Origin: Syntrophomonas sp. UBA4922 | GTDB taxonomy: Bacteria; Bacillota; Syntrophomonadia; Syntrophomonadales; Syntrophomonadaceae | Direction of reading: 5' to 3' | Length of the DNA stretch: 30,108 nt | Assembly: GCA_002398825.1 (NCBI GenBank) | Contig: DHBS01000017.1 | Span: forward strand, 14,534 to 44,641 | Shown here: positions 14,346 to 21,799 of the stretch, piece after piece | Layout of the letters: each line of letters begins with the position of its first letter | Position numbering within the stretch: the stretch's first letter is position 1 | Notes under the pieces: model-generated | What the model was told of the DNA's origin: nothing | Databases searched by the model: none | Seen by the model: the letters and a program-made list of their open reading frames with translations, nothing else | Program-made: the position numbers and the translations under genes

Positions 14346-14706
14346 GGGAATAATTCCTCCAAACTCTACTCTTATTACTTTGTTCCCGGTTTATGGTCAT
14401 ATTATGCCAGAGGGCATAGGCCCTCATAAATCAGGGCAGGCCAAATCATGAAAAATATGCGGTGAATCGCCAGGTTATATTCTTTAACGAGGGACAAAGC
14501 TTATCCAGACCTGGCATGTTACATGGAGAACCTTAGCGCATAATTATTGATACAAGCCCCGGAAGAGCTGCCGGGTTGGCAAAAGAACATAGATACTGAA
14601 GCTAAAAGAAGGGATTAAGGGATTGTCTTTAGAATATGTGAACTGCAAAGGCACTGTTTTTTCTTGCGGGCATCTGTCTACCCCACTACCGGATGGAGGG
14701 ATAGTA
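14346..14706. other. divergent control region between the hydroxylase operon and the Dph6-like gene
   Basis: No gene is seen. GAGGGC (14410-14415) and GCCCTC (14420-14425) form a 6-bp hairpin, framed by TGCC (14405-14408) and GGCA (14435-14438), in the leader of the minus-strand operon. CCCGG (14558-14562) and CCGGG (14571-14575) form a second hairpin in the plus-strand leader. Neither matches a riboswitch class I know. An in-frame TTG at 14623 is not used as the Dph6-like start. Confidence 0.4.
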
Positions 14707-15366
14707 ATGACAATTCAGGATAAAGCGTTTTTTTGTTCTTGGAGCGGGGGCAAAGACTCCTGTCTCGCTTTGCATCGTGCCATTATAAAAGGCGGCCGCC
14801 CGGCCTGTTTGCTCACTATGCTGGCAGAAGGAGGCCAGAAATCCCGCTCTCACGGCTTGCCTCTACAGGTCTTGCAAAATCAGGCCAGGTCCCTGGGGAT
14901 TCCCCTGGCAGTTCGCTCTGCTTCATGGGAGGAGTATACTCCGGTATTTGCTGAGGTATTGAGGGAATTTAAATCCAGGGAAATAGACCACGGTGTCTTC
15001 GGCGACATAGATATCGCAGATCACCTGCATTGGGTGGAATCAGTCTGCAAGCCGATAGGTATCAAGCCTTATCATCCCCTCTGGCAGCAGCCCAGAAAAC
15101 AACTGTTGACCGATTTCCTGGAAGCAGGGTTTAAAGCTACCATAGTCGTGGTTCAGGCTAGTAAGCTGGATAAGAGTTTCCTGGGACGTGAATTGAGTGC
15201 CGCCGTACTTGAGGAAATCGAGGCGGAGGGGGCGGATGCGGCGGGCGAAAACGGTGAATACCACACCGTCGTCACCGATGGACCGATTTTCTCCACCCCC
15301 GTCACCATCAAGCTGGGGGAGCCGTTTGAGGAAGAGGGATACTGGTTTTTGAATGTTCTGGGTTAG
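14707..15366 (+). CDS. Dph6-like ATP pyrophosphatase (diphthine-ammonia ligase family)
   Basis: A 219-residue N-type ATP pyrophosphatase. The PP-loop SWSGGKDSCLAL lies at residues 11-22, FGDIDIADH in the middle, and the GENGEYHT signature of the Dph6/MJ0570 family near residue 180. Eukaryotic and archaeal Dph6 amidates diphthine on elongation factor 2; bacteria lack diphthamide, so the true substrate is unknown, though an adenylate-forming amidation is likely. I choose ATG 14707, six bases after GGAGGG, over the in-frame TTG at 14623 with no such site. It is divergent from the molybdenum hydroxylase operon and followed by two hairpins, so it is probably a single-gene transcript. Confidence 0.87.
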   Translation: MTIQDKAFFCSWSGGKDSCLALHRAIIKGGRPACLLTMLAEGGQKSRSHGLPLQVLQNQARSLGIPLAVRSASWEEYTPVFAEVLREFKSREIDHGVFGDIDIADHLHWVESVCKPIGIKPYHPLWQQPRKQLLTDFLEAGFKATIVVVQASKLDKSFLGRELSAAVLEEIEAEGADAAGENGEYHTVVTDGPIFSTPVTIKLGEPFEEEGYWFLNVLG

Positions 15367-15386
15367 TCATCGCAGGAGTCAATTTG

Positions 15387-15449
15387 ACGCAAGCGGGATG
15401 GTTCCTGGCTTACGCGAAATGCGCCAGTAAAGAACTTTTCCGCTTGCGT
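15387..15449 (+). ncRNA. nested hairpin in the 3' UTR of the Dph6-like gene
   Basis: Arms nest perfectly: ACGCAAGCGG (15387-15396) with CCGCTTGCGT (15440-15449), inside it GTTC with GAAC, and inside that CTGGC with GCCAG around a short loop that can also pair CGC with GCG. The order fits one long stem with small symmetric internal loops. It begins 20 bases after the stop codon. It could be an RNA processing or stability element, or a small palindromic repeat; no second copy was noticed. Confidence 0.5.
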
Positions 15450-15474
15450 TTCGAATTTTAGACATGATTTGTCG

Positions 15475-15506
15475 ATATCCCCGGCAACAGCCGGGGATAT
15501 TGTTTT
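15475..15506 (+). terminator. strong intrinsic terminator after the Dph6-like gene
   Basis: ATATCCCCGGC (15475-15485) and GCCGGGGATAT (15490-15500) form an 11-bp stem with loop AACA, followed by TTGTTTTC. It lies 108 bases after the stop codon, downstream of the nested hairpin. Confidence 0.85.
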
Positions 15507-15808
15507 CAAAGCTCTCCGTAATTCTGACCTTTTCCGTTATGGATAGGGGGCCACTTACTCCAGGGTTTCCTGCCCCGCCCTCCACTTCCAATATGCGCCT
15601 ATTGATTCTTTATTAAATGCTATGATTACAGTATGCTAGAATCATAGCGAGGATTATGACGATTTTGTGTGAATCTTGTAAGTCATGGTTCTTATAAAGA
15701 GACAACGCGGAGAATGGGGGACGGATGATCTTTTTTCGGCCTCTAAAGAAGAGTACTTTATACTGCAGGGGGAAGATATGGAGTAAGTTAGATCGGAGGA
15801 TGAGAGTA
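15507..15808. other. intergenic region upstream of the GNAT-DUF362 gene
   Basis: After the terminator about 95 bases show no structure. Then comes a 9-bp inverted repeat overlapping an extended -10 (15619-15648), and a leader of about 160 bases up to the preferred TTG start. An in-frame ATG at 15725 and one at 15800 offer longer alternatives for the protein. Confidence 0.5.
15619..15648 (+). promoter_or_regulatory. extended -10 promoter embedded in a 9-bp inverted repeat (operator-like)
   Basis: GCTATGATT (15619-15627) and AATCATAGC (15640-15648) are perfect inverted repeats with a 12-base spacer. TGC-TAGAAT (15634-15642), an extended -10, overlaps the right arm. The -35 region (TTAAAT, 18 bases upstream) is weak, as is common for extended -10 promoters. 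A repressor bound here would block the promoter of the downstream gene. Confidence 0.5.
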
Positions 15809-17566
15809 TTGCCAACAGAATTGGTTTTAGCGCCGCAAGAAATGAAAACCCAGGTTTTTAACCGTTTGCAACAGGCCTACGAACACTTTGGCCTGGATTT
15901 AGGCTACCTCCAGTATAACTGGAATTCGTGGCAGGATATAAGCGGTATCGAAACCTATTGGGCGTACCAGGACGAGCAGTTACAGGGCTTGGTGGTTTTT
16001 GACAGAAATAACAGCCTGGTTTTGGAAATATGGGCCTGGCCGGAGTTCCACGGAAAAGGCGTCGAAGCGTCTATACTGGATGCCATTATTGCGCAGGAGA
16101 ACCTGATTGCCTGTCAGGTGATGGCTGAAGACCGTCACCGTTACAGTCTTCTGGTAGACTATGGTTTCCGCCCGGCGCGAACTTGCGACATTGCGGGATG
16201 GAAGGTAGTCAAACTGGATTTAAGCACCGCGGTCTTGCTCAGAAAAATCAAATCTCAGCAATTCTCAAAGTCATACCATCACAAGGAGACAGTTGCCATC
16301 GAAACCGTCGCGGCATCGCTTGAATACGAGCAGATCAAAAATTCGCTGAAAAGCTTGATTGCCAATCTGGGCGGTTTGGAGCGCTATGTTAAAACAGGTC
16401 AAACCGTAGTTATCAAGCCCAATATTGTCAGTGATCATGGTTTGAAAAAAGACGGCACTGTGGTCGGCGGGGTAGTGACCGATAAAAAGGTGGTCAAGGC
16501 CATGGTAGAGTTGCTGCTGCCTGTGGCCGGAAAAGTGATTGTAGCGGAAGGTTCTTCCATCAACCGCAGCGCCACCACCAAGATGTTTGCTCATTATGGC
16601 TATGATGAGGTGGTGGCCCTGGACCCTGATCGGGTAAGTCTGGTGGATTTAAATACCGATAAACTGATTGAAAAAGCGGTTCCTGGCGGCAAACGCATGC
16701 AGTCGCGGCAGATTCCGGTCACGCTGGAAGAAGCCGATGTGATTATCAGTATGCCCGTGATGAAAATTCACTTTGCCGCGGCCGTTTCCCTGAGCATCAA
16801 AAACCTGCAGGGTGCAGTACCGCCCCTGGAAAAATATATGTCGCATTTCTTCGGACTGTGGCAGAGTTTAATAAATATCAACCATCTGGTCCAACCGGAC
16901 TTAATAATTATCGATGGAACCGTTGGACAGGAAGACTTCGGCCCCATCTCCGGCACTCCCAAAGTGATGAATCTACTGATCGGGGGCACTAATCCGGTGG
17001 CAGTGGATGCGGTTGCCATGCAGATTATGGGCTTCAACCCGGCTGAATCCCCCCCGGTTCTACTGGCTTATATGCAGGGATTCGGACCTATCGAAAACGA
17101 TATGATCGATGTGGCGGGCCCTCCTCTACAAGATCTGATCGACCCTTTCAAACGGCCGCAGCTGGATCTCGGCAGCGGGCAGGACTTTGAGGTGCATACT
17201 GGAGAAGCCTGCCCGGGCTGCAAGGCTTACCTGCATTTTACCCTCAGCAAGCTGCGCAAAGCAGACCCTCAGAATCCTGAGCGACTCTTAATCGATCGTC
17301 CTTTTGCCAAGAAGGTCCATGTTTTTCTGGGACCAAGCATTAATCGCGAAATTGATCCCGGGGAGAATAATATTTTCATGGGCCTGTGCCAGCAGCATCA
17401 CGCGCATCTGGGCACTCATCTGCCCGGCTGTCCGCCGCATTCTGAGGTGATCATAGATGGGATTTTTAAATGCTTCCCCGATGTGGCCAAGGCAAAATAT
17501 GCCGACAAGAGTGAAGAAGCTACTCTGGGGGAGATGTTGGAGAAAATCCTGGCCGGTATCAGGTGA
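15809..17566 (+). CDS. fusion of a GNAT-like domain and a DUF362 domain
   Basis: From the preferred TTG start the protein has 585 residues. The first 140 look like an acetyltransferase of the GNAT fold: LVVFDRNNSLVLEIWAWPEFHGKGVEASILDAI, with HGKG where the acetyl-CoA loop Q/RxxGxG would be, then LLVDYGFRP. From about residue 160 a DUF362 domain follows (VVIKPNIV, VVAEGSSI, MKIHFAAAVSLSIKNLQGAV, NPVAVDAVAMQIMG). A C-terminal stretch holds CPGCKAY and scattered His/Cys but no full [4Fe-4S] motif. TTG 15809 is nine bases after GGAGG; ATG 15800 abuts that site; ATG 15725 (613 residues) is less likely. DUF362 proteins are iron-sulfur-associated and of unknown reaction. Confidence 0.8.
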   Translation: MPTELVLAPQEMKTQVFNRLQQAYEHFGLDLGYLQYNWNSWQDISGIETYWAYQDEQLQGLVVFDRNNSLVLEIWAWPEFHGKGVEASILDAIIAQENLIACQVMAEDRHRYSLLVDYGFRPARTCDIAGWKVVKLDLSTAVLLRKIKSQQFSKSYHHKETVAIETVAASLEYEQIKNSLKSLIANLGGLERYVKTGQTVVIKPNIVSDHGLKKDGTVVGGVVTDKKVVKAMVELLLPVAGKVIVAEGSSINRSATTKMFAHYGYDEVVALDPDRVSLVDLNTDKLIEKAVPGGKRMQSRQIPVTLEEADVIISMPVMKIHFAAAVSLSIKNLQGAVPPLEKYMSHFFGLWQSLININHLVQPDLIIIDGTVGQEDFGPISGTPKVMNLLIGGTNPVAVDAVAMQIMGFNPAESPPVLLAYMQGFGPIENDMIDVAGPPLQDLIDPFKRPQLDLGSGQDFEVHTGEACPGCKAYLHFTLSKLRKADPQNPERLLIDRPFAKKVHVFLGPSINREIDPGENNIFMGLCQQHHAHLGTHLPGCPPHSEVIIDGIFKCFPDVAKAKYADKSEEATLGEMLEKILAGIR

Positions 17567-17734
17567 AGCGGATTTTGAAAATCTATGTCAAAAGGCCGCA
17601 ATTACTTCAAAAGCTCTATAAAAAAACCTTCAAGGCAAGTGCCAACAAAGAAATATTTACAATCGCGATGCTTGTATATTAAGGTTGGCATTTATCAAAT
17701 AATATACCTAGTTCTAGATGAAGGAGGCGTTATC

Positions 17735-17908
17735 TTGAAGGGCAAAGTAAAGAAACAGGACTCCATGCTTGATGGAGTCAGGTGTGTTGTCAACACCTGT
17801 TATTATTACGGAGAAGGAGACTGCTGTATGGCGTCACAGATTGAAATCCAGCCTCGAAACGCCAGTAACTCGGACCAGACCGATTGCAGCACCTTCGCCC
17901 CCAAATAG
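17735..17908 (+). CDS. DUF1540 domain small cysteine-rich protein
   Basis: A 57-residue protein starting at TTG 17735, seven bases after a perfect AAGGAGG (17721-17727). The longer frame from 17585 lacks such a site and has no homologous character. It carries the DUF1540 pattern VRCVVNTCYYYGEGDCCMAS, then IEIQPRNASNSDQTDCSTF: spaced cysteines, an acidic/amide turn and a terminal C-STF motif. Such peptides are common in spore-forming Clostridia and probably bind a metal or form disulfides; their function is not known. It follows the GNAT-DUF362 gene by 168 bases and ends at a strong terminator, so it may have its own promoter, which I could not place. Confidence 0.85.
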   Translation: MKGKVKKQDSMLDGVRCVVNTCYYYGEGDCCMASQIEIQPRNASNSDQTDCSTFAPK

Positions 17909-17920
17909 CGATTTTCCGGA

Positions 17921-17949
17921 AAAAAGGAGGCCAAAACGGCCTCCTTTTT
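17921..17949. terminator. bidirectional intrinsic terminator between DUF1540 and permease genes
   Basis: AAAAAGGAGGCC (17921-17932) and GGCCTCCTTTTT (17938-17949) form a 12-bp stem with loop AAAAC. A-runs and T-runs on both sides let it work for the DUF1540 gene (plus) and for the convergent permease gene (minus, stop at 18007). Confidence 0.88.
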
Positions 17950-18006
17950 ATTTGCGATAATAAATATATAATAAACTCCTTGAGCACGGTCTTGTTCCGT
18001 TTCCAG

Positions 18007-19443
18007 CTAATTATCCCGATAGGGTTTGCGGGCTGGCACCAGACCGCCGGGTGCGCCGCTTAATTCCTTGATGCGGGCGCTGATAAAAATCAGACTGGCC
18101 ATGCTCAGGCTGAATAAAACCCCGATACGCTCGCTGAGGTGAATGGTGGCCCCCGCAATGGTTAAGATGATCAGGCCAATAGTCACATATGACAGCAATG
18201 CCCCGGTGGGGCGCTTCATGGTTATGCCCAGGTGTTGGGAAGCATAATGGGGATCAAGTTTTAAATTGGACAAGAGGATTATTATCCAGTTCAATATCAG
18301 CATAACTCCGGCTGACGTAGCCAGGTACTCGTAGACTGTGTTGGGCAAAAGAAAGGACATGACGATTGCAAACAACAGCCCTAACCCGGTAAGGGAAAGA
18401 GCGGGAACGGGTACTCCGCGATTATTCCTCCAGGCCAGGAGCAATGGCGCATCAAGATCATTGGCCAGAGAAACCAGCACATTGGTTACTCCGAAAAGCG
18501 CTCCAACCATGGTGGAAAAAGCCGCGCTGATAATAATAATATTGAGCAGTGAATCAGCAAATCCGAAACCGAAAGTAGATAATGCCGTAACAAAGGGGCT
18601 TTCCGCCGTGCTCACCGCATAACCGGGAACCATTAAAAAAATGAACAGCAAGGCTAATGCGTATACTGCGGTTAAAGAGGTCAACATAACCTTCCCCGAT
18701 TTCCCGATGTCTTTATACTGCTTCAGCTCATGAGACAAAATCCCCATTACTTCTATACCGCCATAAGAGAAAAGCACAAAAACCAGGGCACTCCATAATC
18801 CGGTCAGCCCGGCGGGAAACCATTGCATCAGATCGCCCGGGTTGGAAGCGGGCGGGCGGATCAAACTTATAGCGCCTGAAGCCACCAGCAATCCGAATAT
18901 GATGAATATGATCAGAGCGGAAATCTTGATTACCCCGAAGAGCGACTCGATTTTGCCGAAATCATTGACTCCCAGCAGATTGATAGCCAGAGCCAGGGCT
19001 GAATAACTGGCCGCAAAAACCCACAGGGGAACGGTAGGAAACCAAAATTGGCTGAAAATAGCCAGGGCGGTGACCTCGGTTGACATGATCAAGACTCCGG
19101 CCAGCCAGTACATCCAGCCGCTGGTAAACCCGATCTGAGGGCCGAAGGCTTTACGGGCATATACCCGAAAAGAACCTTCCTGGGGGTCGCGGGTGGACAT
19201 CTCGGCCAGGGAGCTGAATACCTTAAAGGCTATGAGACCGCCTATAATGTAGGCTAATAAGATGGACAGACCGGCCCTCTGGATAGAAAGCGCAGTACCC
19301 AGAAAAAACCCCGCCCCTATCACAGCACCGACGCCGATCAAGGACAGATCCCACCAATCCATGCTGCTGTGGTCAAGCCCCGGTTTAGTTTTTCTCAAAC
19401 GTTGCTGTTCGATAACCTGTTCAACCTGCCGGCGAAATAGCAT
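18007..19443 (-). CDS. APC-family amino acid permease
   Basis: A 478-residue protein with about twelve membrane helices. The first helix carries SLIGVGAVIGAGFFLGTAL (residues 34-52), the substrate-binding glycine motif of the amino acid-polyamine-organocation superfamily. The segment after the second helix, with FSSLAEMSTRDPQEGSFRVYARKAFG, is the conserved loop of the same family, as is GWMYWLAGVLIMSTE. It should import an amino acid or amine in symport with protons or by exchange; specificity is not readable. The start ATG 19443 follows AAAGGAG by seven bases. It lies 29 bases downstream of the small protein at 19473-19871 and is probably co-transcribed with it. Confidence 0.92.
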   Translation of the reverse strand: MLFRRQVEQVIEQQRLRKTKPGLDHSSMDWWDLSLIGVGAVIGAGFFLGTALSIQRAGLSILLAYIIGGLIAFKVFSSLAEMSTRDPQEGSFRVYARKAFGPQIGFTSGWMYWLAGVLIMSTEVTALAIFSQFWFPTVPLWVFAASYSALALAINLLGVNDFGKIESLFGVIKISALIIFIIFGLLVASGAISLIRPPASNPGDLMQWFPAGLTGLWSALVFVLFSYGGIEVMGILSHELKQYKDIGKSGKVMLTSLTAVYALALLFIFLMVPGYAVSTAESPFVTALSTFGFGFADSLLNIIIISAAFSTMVGALFGVTNVLVSLANDLDAPLLLAWRNNRGVPVPALSLTGLGLLFAIVMSFLLPNTVYEYLATSAGVMLILNWIIILLSNLKLDPHYASQHLGITMKRPTGALLSYVTIGLIILTIAGATIHLSERIGVLFSLSMASLIFISARIKELSGAPGGLVPARKPYRDN

Positions 19444-19472
19444 AACAATACTCCTTTAAGCCTGGGAACCCT

Positions 19473-19871
19473 CTAAACAGTTCCGCCATGCTTTTTGATT
19501 AATTCCACCGCCCGGGGCACATCATTCTGATTGAGCACCACGGTCAGTAAAATGGATTTTCCCTGGGGCGTGACCCCGTGGGGGCTGTCATAGCCGCTGG
19601 CGGATGGGTCGGCGGCAAGCAAGGGATCGGCTCCCTCAGGGCCGGATTCACTGGAGTAAATGGTGACCCCGGATAGGGTAGCGGCTTTATTTATGGGGCT
19701 GTCATATCCATTGTCAAGAACGGCGGCGGAATAACGGTGTACGCCGTCCACTTGGATAGAGCCCAGATCGCTGACCAGGTTCGCGGTCTGAATGTCCCGG
19801 GAAGCCTGTAGAGCTTTTTCCCGGGAAGGGAAGTAGGCTAAAATGCTGCGTTCTTCAGGCGATAACTGCAT
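19473..19871 (-). CDS. small protein with two GYDSP motifs, possibly related to general stress protein YflT/17M
   Basis: A 132-residue soluble protein with an AYFPSREKALQASRDIQ start that resembles the N-terminal beta-alpha unit of general stress protein 17M/YflT, where a beta strand and helix detect or bind an unknown ligand. Two GYDSP motifs stand at residues 55-59 and 93-97, followed by a beta strand (KSILLTVVLN) and a helix (VPRAVELIKKHGGTV), which looks like a ferredoxin-like fold of beta-alpha-beta type. The assignment is weak. Start ATG 19871 follows GGAGG by six bases. It sits between pdaA and the APC permease on the same strand, with 57 and 29 base gaps, so a link to permease function or its control is a fair guess. 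Confidence 0.7.
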   Translation of the reverse strand: MQLSPEERSILAYFPSREKALQASRDIQTANLVSDLGSIQVDGVHRYSAAVLDNGYDSPINKAATLSGVTIYSSESGPEGADPLLAADPSASGYDSPHGVTPQGKSILLTVVLNQNDVPRAVELIKKHGGTV

Positions 19872-19928
19872 ATTCGTCCTCCTATCAAAAACTGTGTAGC
19901 TGAAAGATCTGTTGCCGCCGCGGCCGCT

Positions 19929-20798
19929 CTATTTGACTGGCGCCAGTTCATGCAGGGTGGCAAAGCGATAGCCTTCGGCTTGCGCTCCTGTTATGACCCG
20001 GCCCAGGATATCGCTGTTGGTTTTTGAGACCGCATGCAGCAGCATGATCTCGCCGGGATGGATATTTTTCAGTATCAAATCCAGCGATTTTTCTGGATCG
20101 GGCTGGCGATCCACCAGCCAGTCTTCATATGCAAAACTCCAGAATATGGTTTTATAGCCCAGATCCGCCGTCATCTGCAGGCTGGTCTGATTGTATTCAC
20201 CCTTGGGGGGCCTGAAAAACAAGGGCATATCCTGGCCGGTCAGATCCTTGAAAGTCTGCGCGGTATCCAGCAGTTCACGATTGAACTTTTCTTGATTGCC
20301 GGTTATCGAAGGCATTGATGGGTGGGTCTTGCTGTGATTGACTACCAGGTGGCCTTCCGCTACCATGCGTTTAATAAGGTCGGGATTTTCCCTGATATAA
20401 GGTTCGGTGACAAAGAAAGCGGCTGGAACCTGGTGAGCCTTCAGGGTGTCCAGTATAGAGGCAGTGTAGCCCTTTTCATAGCCTTCATCGAAGGTGAGAA
20501 AGATGGTTTGGTTCTGGCTGCCTATATAGTAGGCCTTATAATCGCTGAGATTAAAGCCGATATTGCGGTCAATTGTCGGAGTTTCATGATTGGGCCTGCG
20601 CATCACATACCAGCCCAGGGTGCCCTGGGGGGCGGTAGTTGGCGCATATTCTTCAAGTCCAACCTCTGCGGGGGCGCTCTTAATAGGGGCCTTCATTTCA
20701 TCGTCTAAAAGGACCGGCTTCTTCTCGATTGAATTGGAGCAGCCAAACCCTGAGATAAAGGCCAGGGAAATAAACATGATCAAAATGATACGCTTCAT
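19929..20798 (-). CDS. pdaA: PdaA-type polysaccharide deacetylase (N-acetylmuramic acid deacetylase)
   Basis: The start is ATG 20798, six bases after AAGGAG; a longer frame from 20825 lacks this. The 289-residue product has an exported N terminus with a likely lipoprotein Cys20 (ISGFGC). The NodB domain has D104 in LTFDEGYEKGYT, H155 and H159 in NHSKTHPSM, R196 in FFRPPKGEYN, and FWSFAYEDW. The TFDEGYE wording and the layout match PdaA, which deacetylates muramic acid so that muramic-delta-lactam can form in spore cortex. This supports a spore-forming host. A palindrome ACTATGATAGT lies at 20824-20834 in the leader. It probably starts an operon with the 132-residue protein and the permease. 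Confidence 0.9.
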   Translation of the reverse strand: MKRIILIMFISLAFISGFGCSNSIEKKPVLLDDEMKAPIKSAPAEVGLEEYAPTTAPQGTLGWYVMRRPNHETPTIDRNIGFNLSDYKAYYIGSQNQTIFLTFDEGYEKGYTASILDTLKAHQVPAAFFVTEPYIRENPDLIKRMVAEGHLVVNHSKTHPSMPSITGNQEKFNRELLDTAQTFKDLTGQDMPLFFRPPKGEYNQTSLQMTADLGYKTIFWSFAYEDWLVDRQPDPEKSLDLILKNIHPGEIMLLHAVSKTNSDILGRVITGAQAEGYRFATLHELAPVK

Positions 20799-20823
20799 GA
20801 TTGGCTCCTTTGCTGAAAATGTC

Positions 20824-20834
20824 ACTATGATAGT
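20824..20834. promoter_or_regulatory. palindrome in the pdaA leader
   Basis: ACTATGATAGT (20824-20834) is an 11-bp palindrome around a central G, 26 bases upstream of the pdaA start. On the minus strand CATAGTG within it, with CATAA 17 bases upstream, vaguely resembles a sigma-G promoter, but the match is not strong enough to call. Confidence 0.25.
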
Positions 20835-21030
20835 TTGACCTGGCCTTTATGGATATATCAACTAACATTCTGGCAGCGATGGCAAGCCTTTCCGCCAAAA
20901 AATGTTATGGCTCTGAAAGGCAAAAGGAATGAAACCCAAAAATCTAAGGGGCTCATTCAACCCCGTATTATGGAGTCAAACCGCCCCTCAAAGCAGATGG
21001 TTTAAAATGCATAAACCGTTCTTTTTAGGA

Positions 21031-21753
21031 TTATTTTTGAAGTGCCTCTAAACATTCGGCCTTTATATAATCAGGCATATTACCCGCGGCAGCTTCTCTT
21101 AGAACCTCCTTCGACCAGGGCTGGGCCATGGAACCCAGGGTTCTGATGGCCAGGACCCGGGTGTAGGAAGTAGGCGGATATACGCGCCTCACCGTATTAA
21201 AATGCGGATCAAAATATTGTATGTAGCCTTTCCGAATGGCAGCACCGTAGGTATGCAGAGAAATCGCGGCTTCTTCCCCGGGGTTTTCCATTTGATGGAT
21301 GCCGTCGTCCAGAGGCAGAACAGTGGTCACCTGGCCGGGAAGCAGTACCTGATCGGATTTCACCTCTACCCGGGCCGAGTTTTTTTCACCGTGGTCCGGA
21401 CGCTGGTACTTGCGCTCCCTTATGGGATTCATATAGACCCCTACCACTCCCCAGGAGCCGTGATCATGAATAGGATAACAGACCCCGGGTTCCCAGATAA
21501 AAGCGCGCAGGGAGAAGCTCCTGCGAGGACTGCGGTATATAATAATATCATTGGGGTCGATAGCCTGATACTGCGCCTTTAAAAAACCGTCATCCAGCAC
21601 TAGACGACTCAGTAATTCATCTAATAAGGTCGAGTTGGTCAGCAGTTTGCTGACGTATCGCCCCCCCACATCCATGATCTCCGGTATGGCCGGAGTGCCT
21701 TCCAGCAAGTCCTCCATGTCCTGAATGAAATGGTCCAAAGCATACGAATTCAT
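21031..21753 (-). CDS. cysteine-dioxygenase-like cupin with a helical C-terminal tail
   Basis: A 240-residue protein. The cupin core has YPIHDHGSWGVVGVYMNPIRERKY with H96 and H98, then H153 in DDGIHQMENP and H167 in ISLHTYG: the Fe-binding pattern of the cysteine/3-mercaptopropionate dioxygenase superfamily. Residues about 195-240 add a HEAT-repeat-like pair of helices (RVLAIRTLGSMAQ, IKAECLEALQK) not found in plain cysteine dioxygenase. These enzymes need O2 to oxidise a thiol to sulfinate, which is notable if the host is anaerobic. Start ATG 21753 follows AAGGAGGG. It lies 46 bases downstream of the QueG-like gene, on the same strand, so the two probably share a transcript. Thiol specificity is not readable. 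Confidence 0.8.
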   Translation of the reverse strand: MNSYALDHFIQDMEDLLEGTPAIPEIMDVGGRYVSKLLTNSTLLDELLSRLVLDDGFLKAQYQAIDPNDIIIYRSPRRSFSLRAFIWEPGVCYPIHDHGSWGVVGVYMNPIRERKYQRPDHGEKNSARVEVKSDQVLLPGQVTTVLPLDDGIHQMENPGEEAAISLHTYGAAIRKGYIQYFDPHFNTVRRVYPPTSYTRVLAIRTLGSMAQPWSKEVLREAAAGNMPDYIKAECLEALQK

Positions 21754-21799
21754 AATAAACCCTCCTTTATCATATAATCATCACATTGGAAACCATTCA

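Noticed and set aside
14346..14622. Purine or molybdenum cofactor riboswitch for the hydroxylase operon.
   Set aside because: Only two short hairpins are visible and neither has the conserved core sequence of those riboswitch classes.
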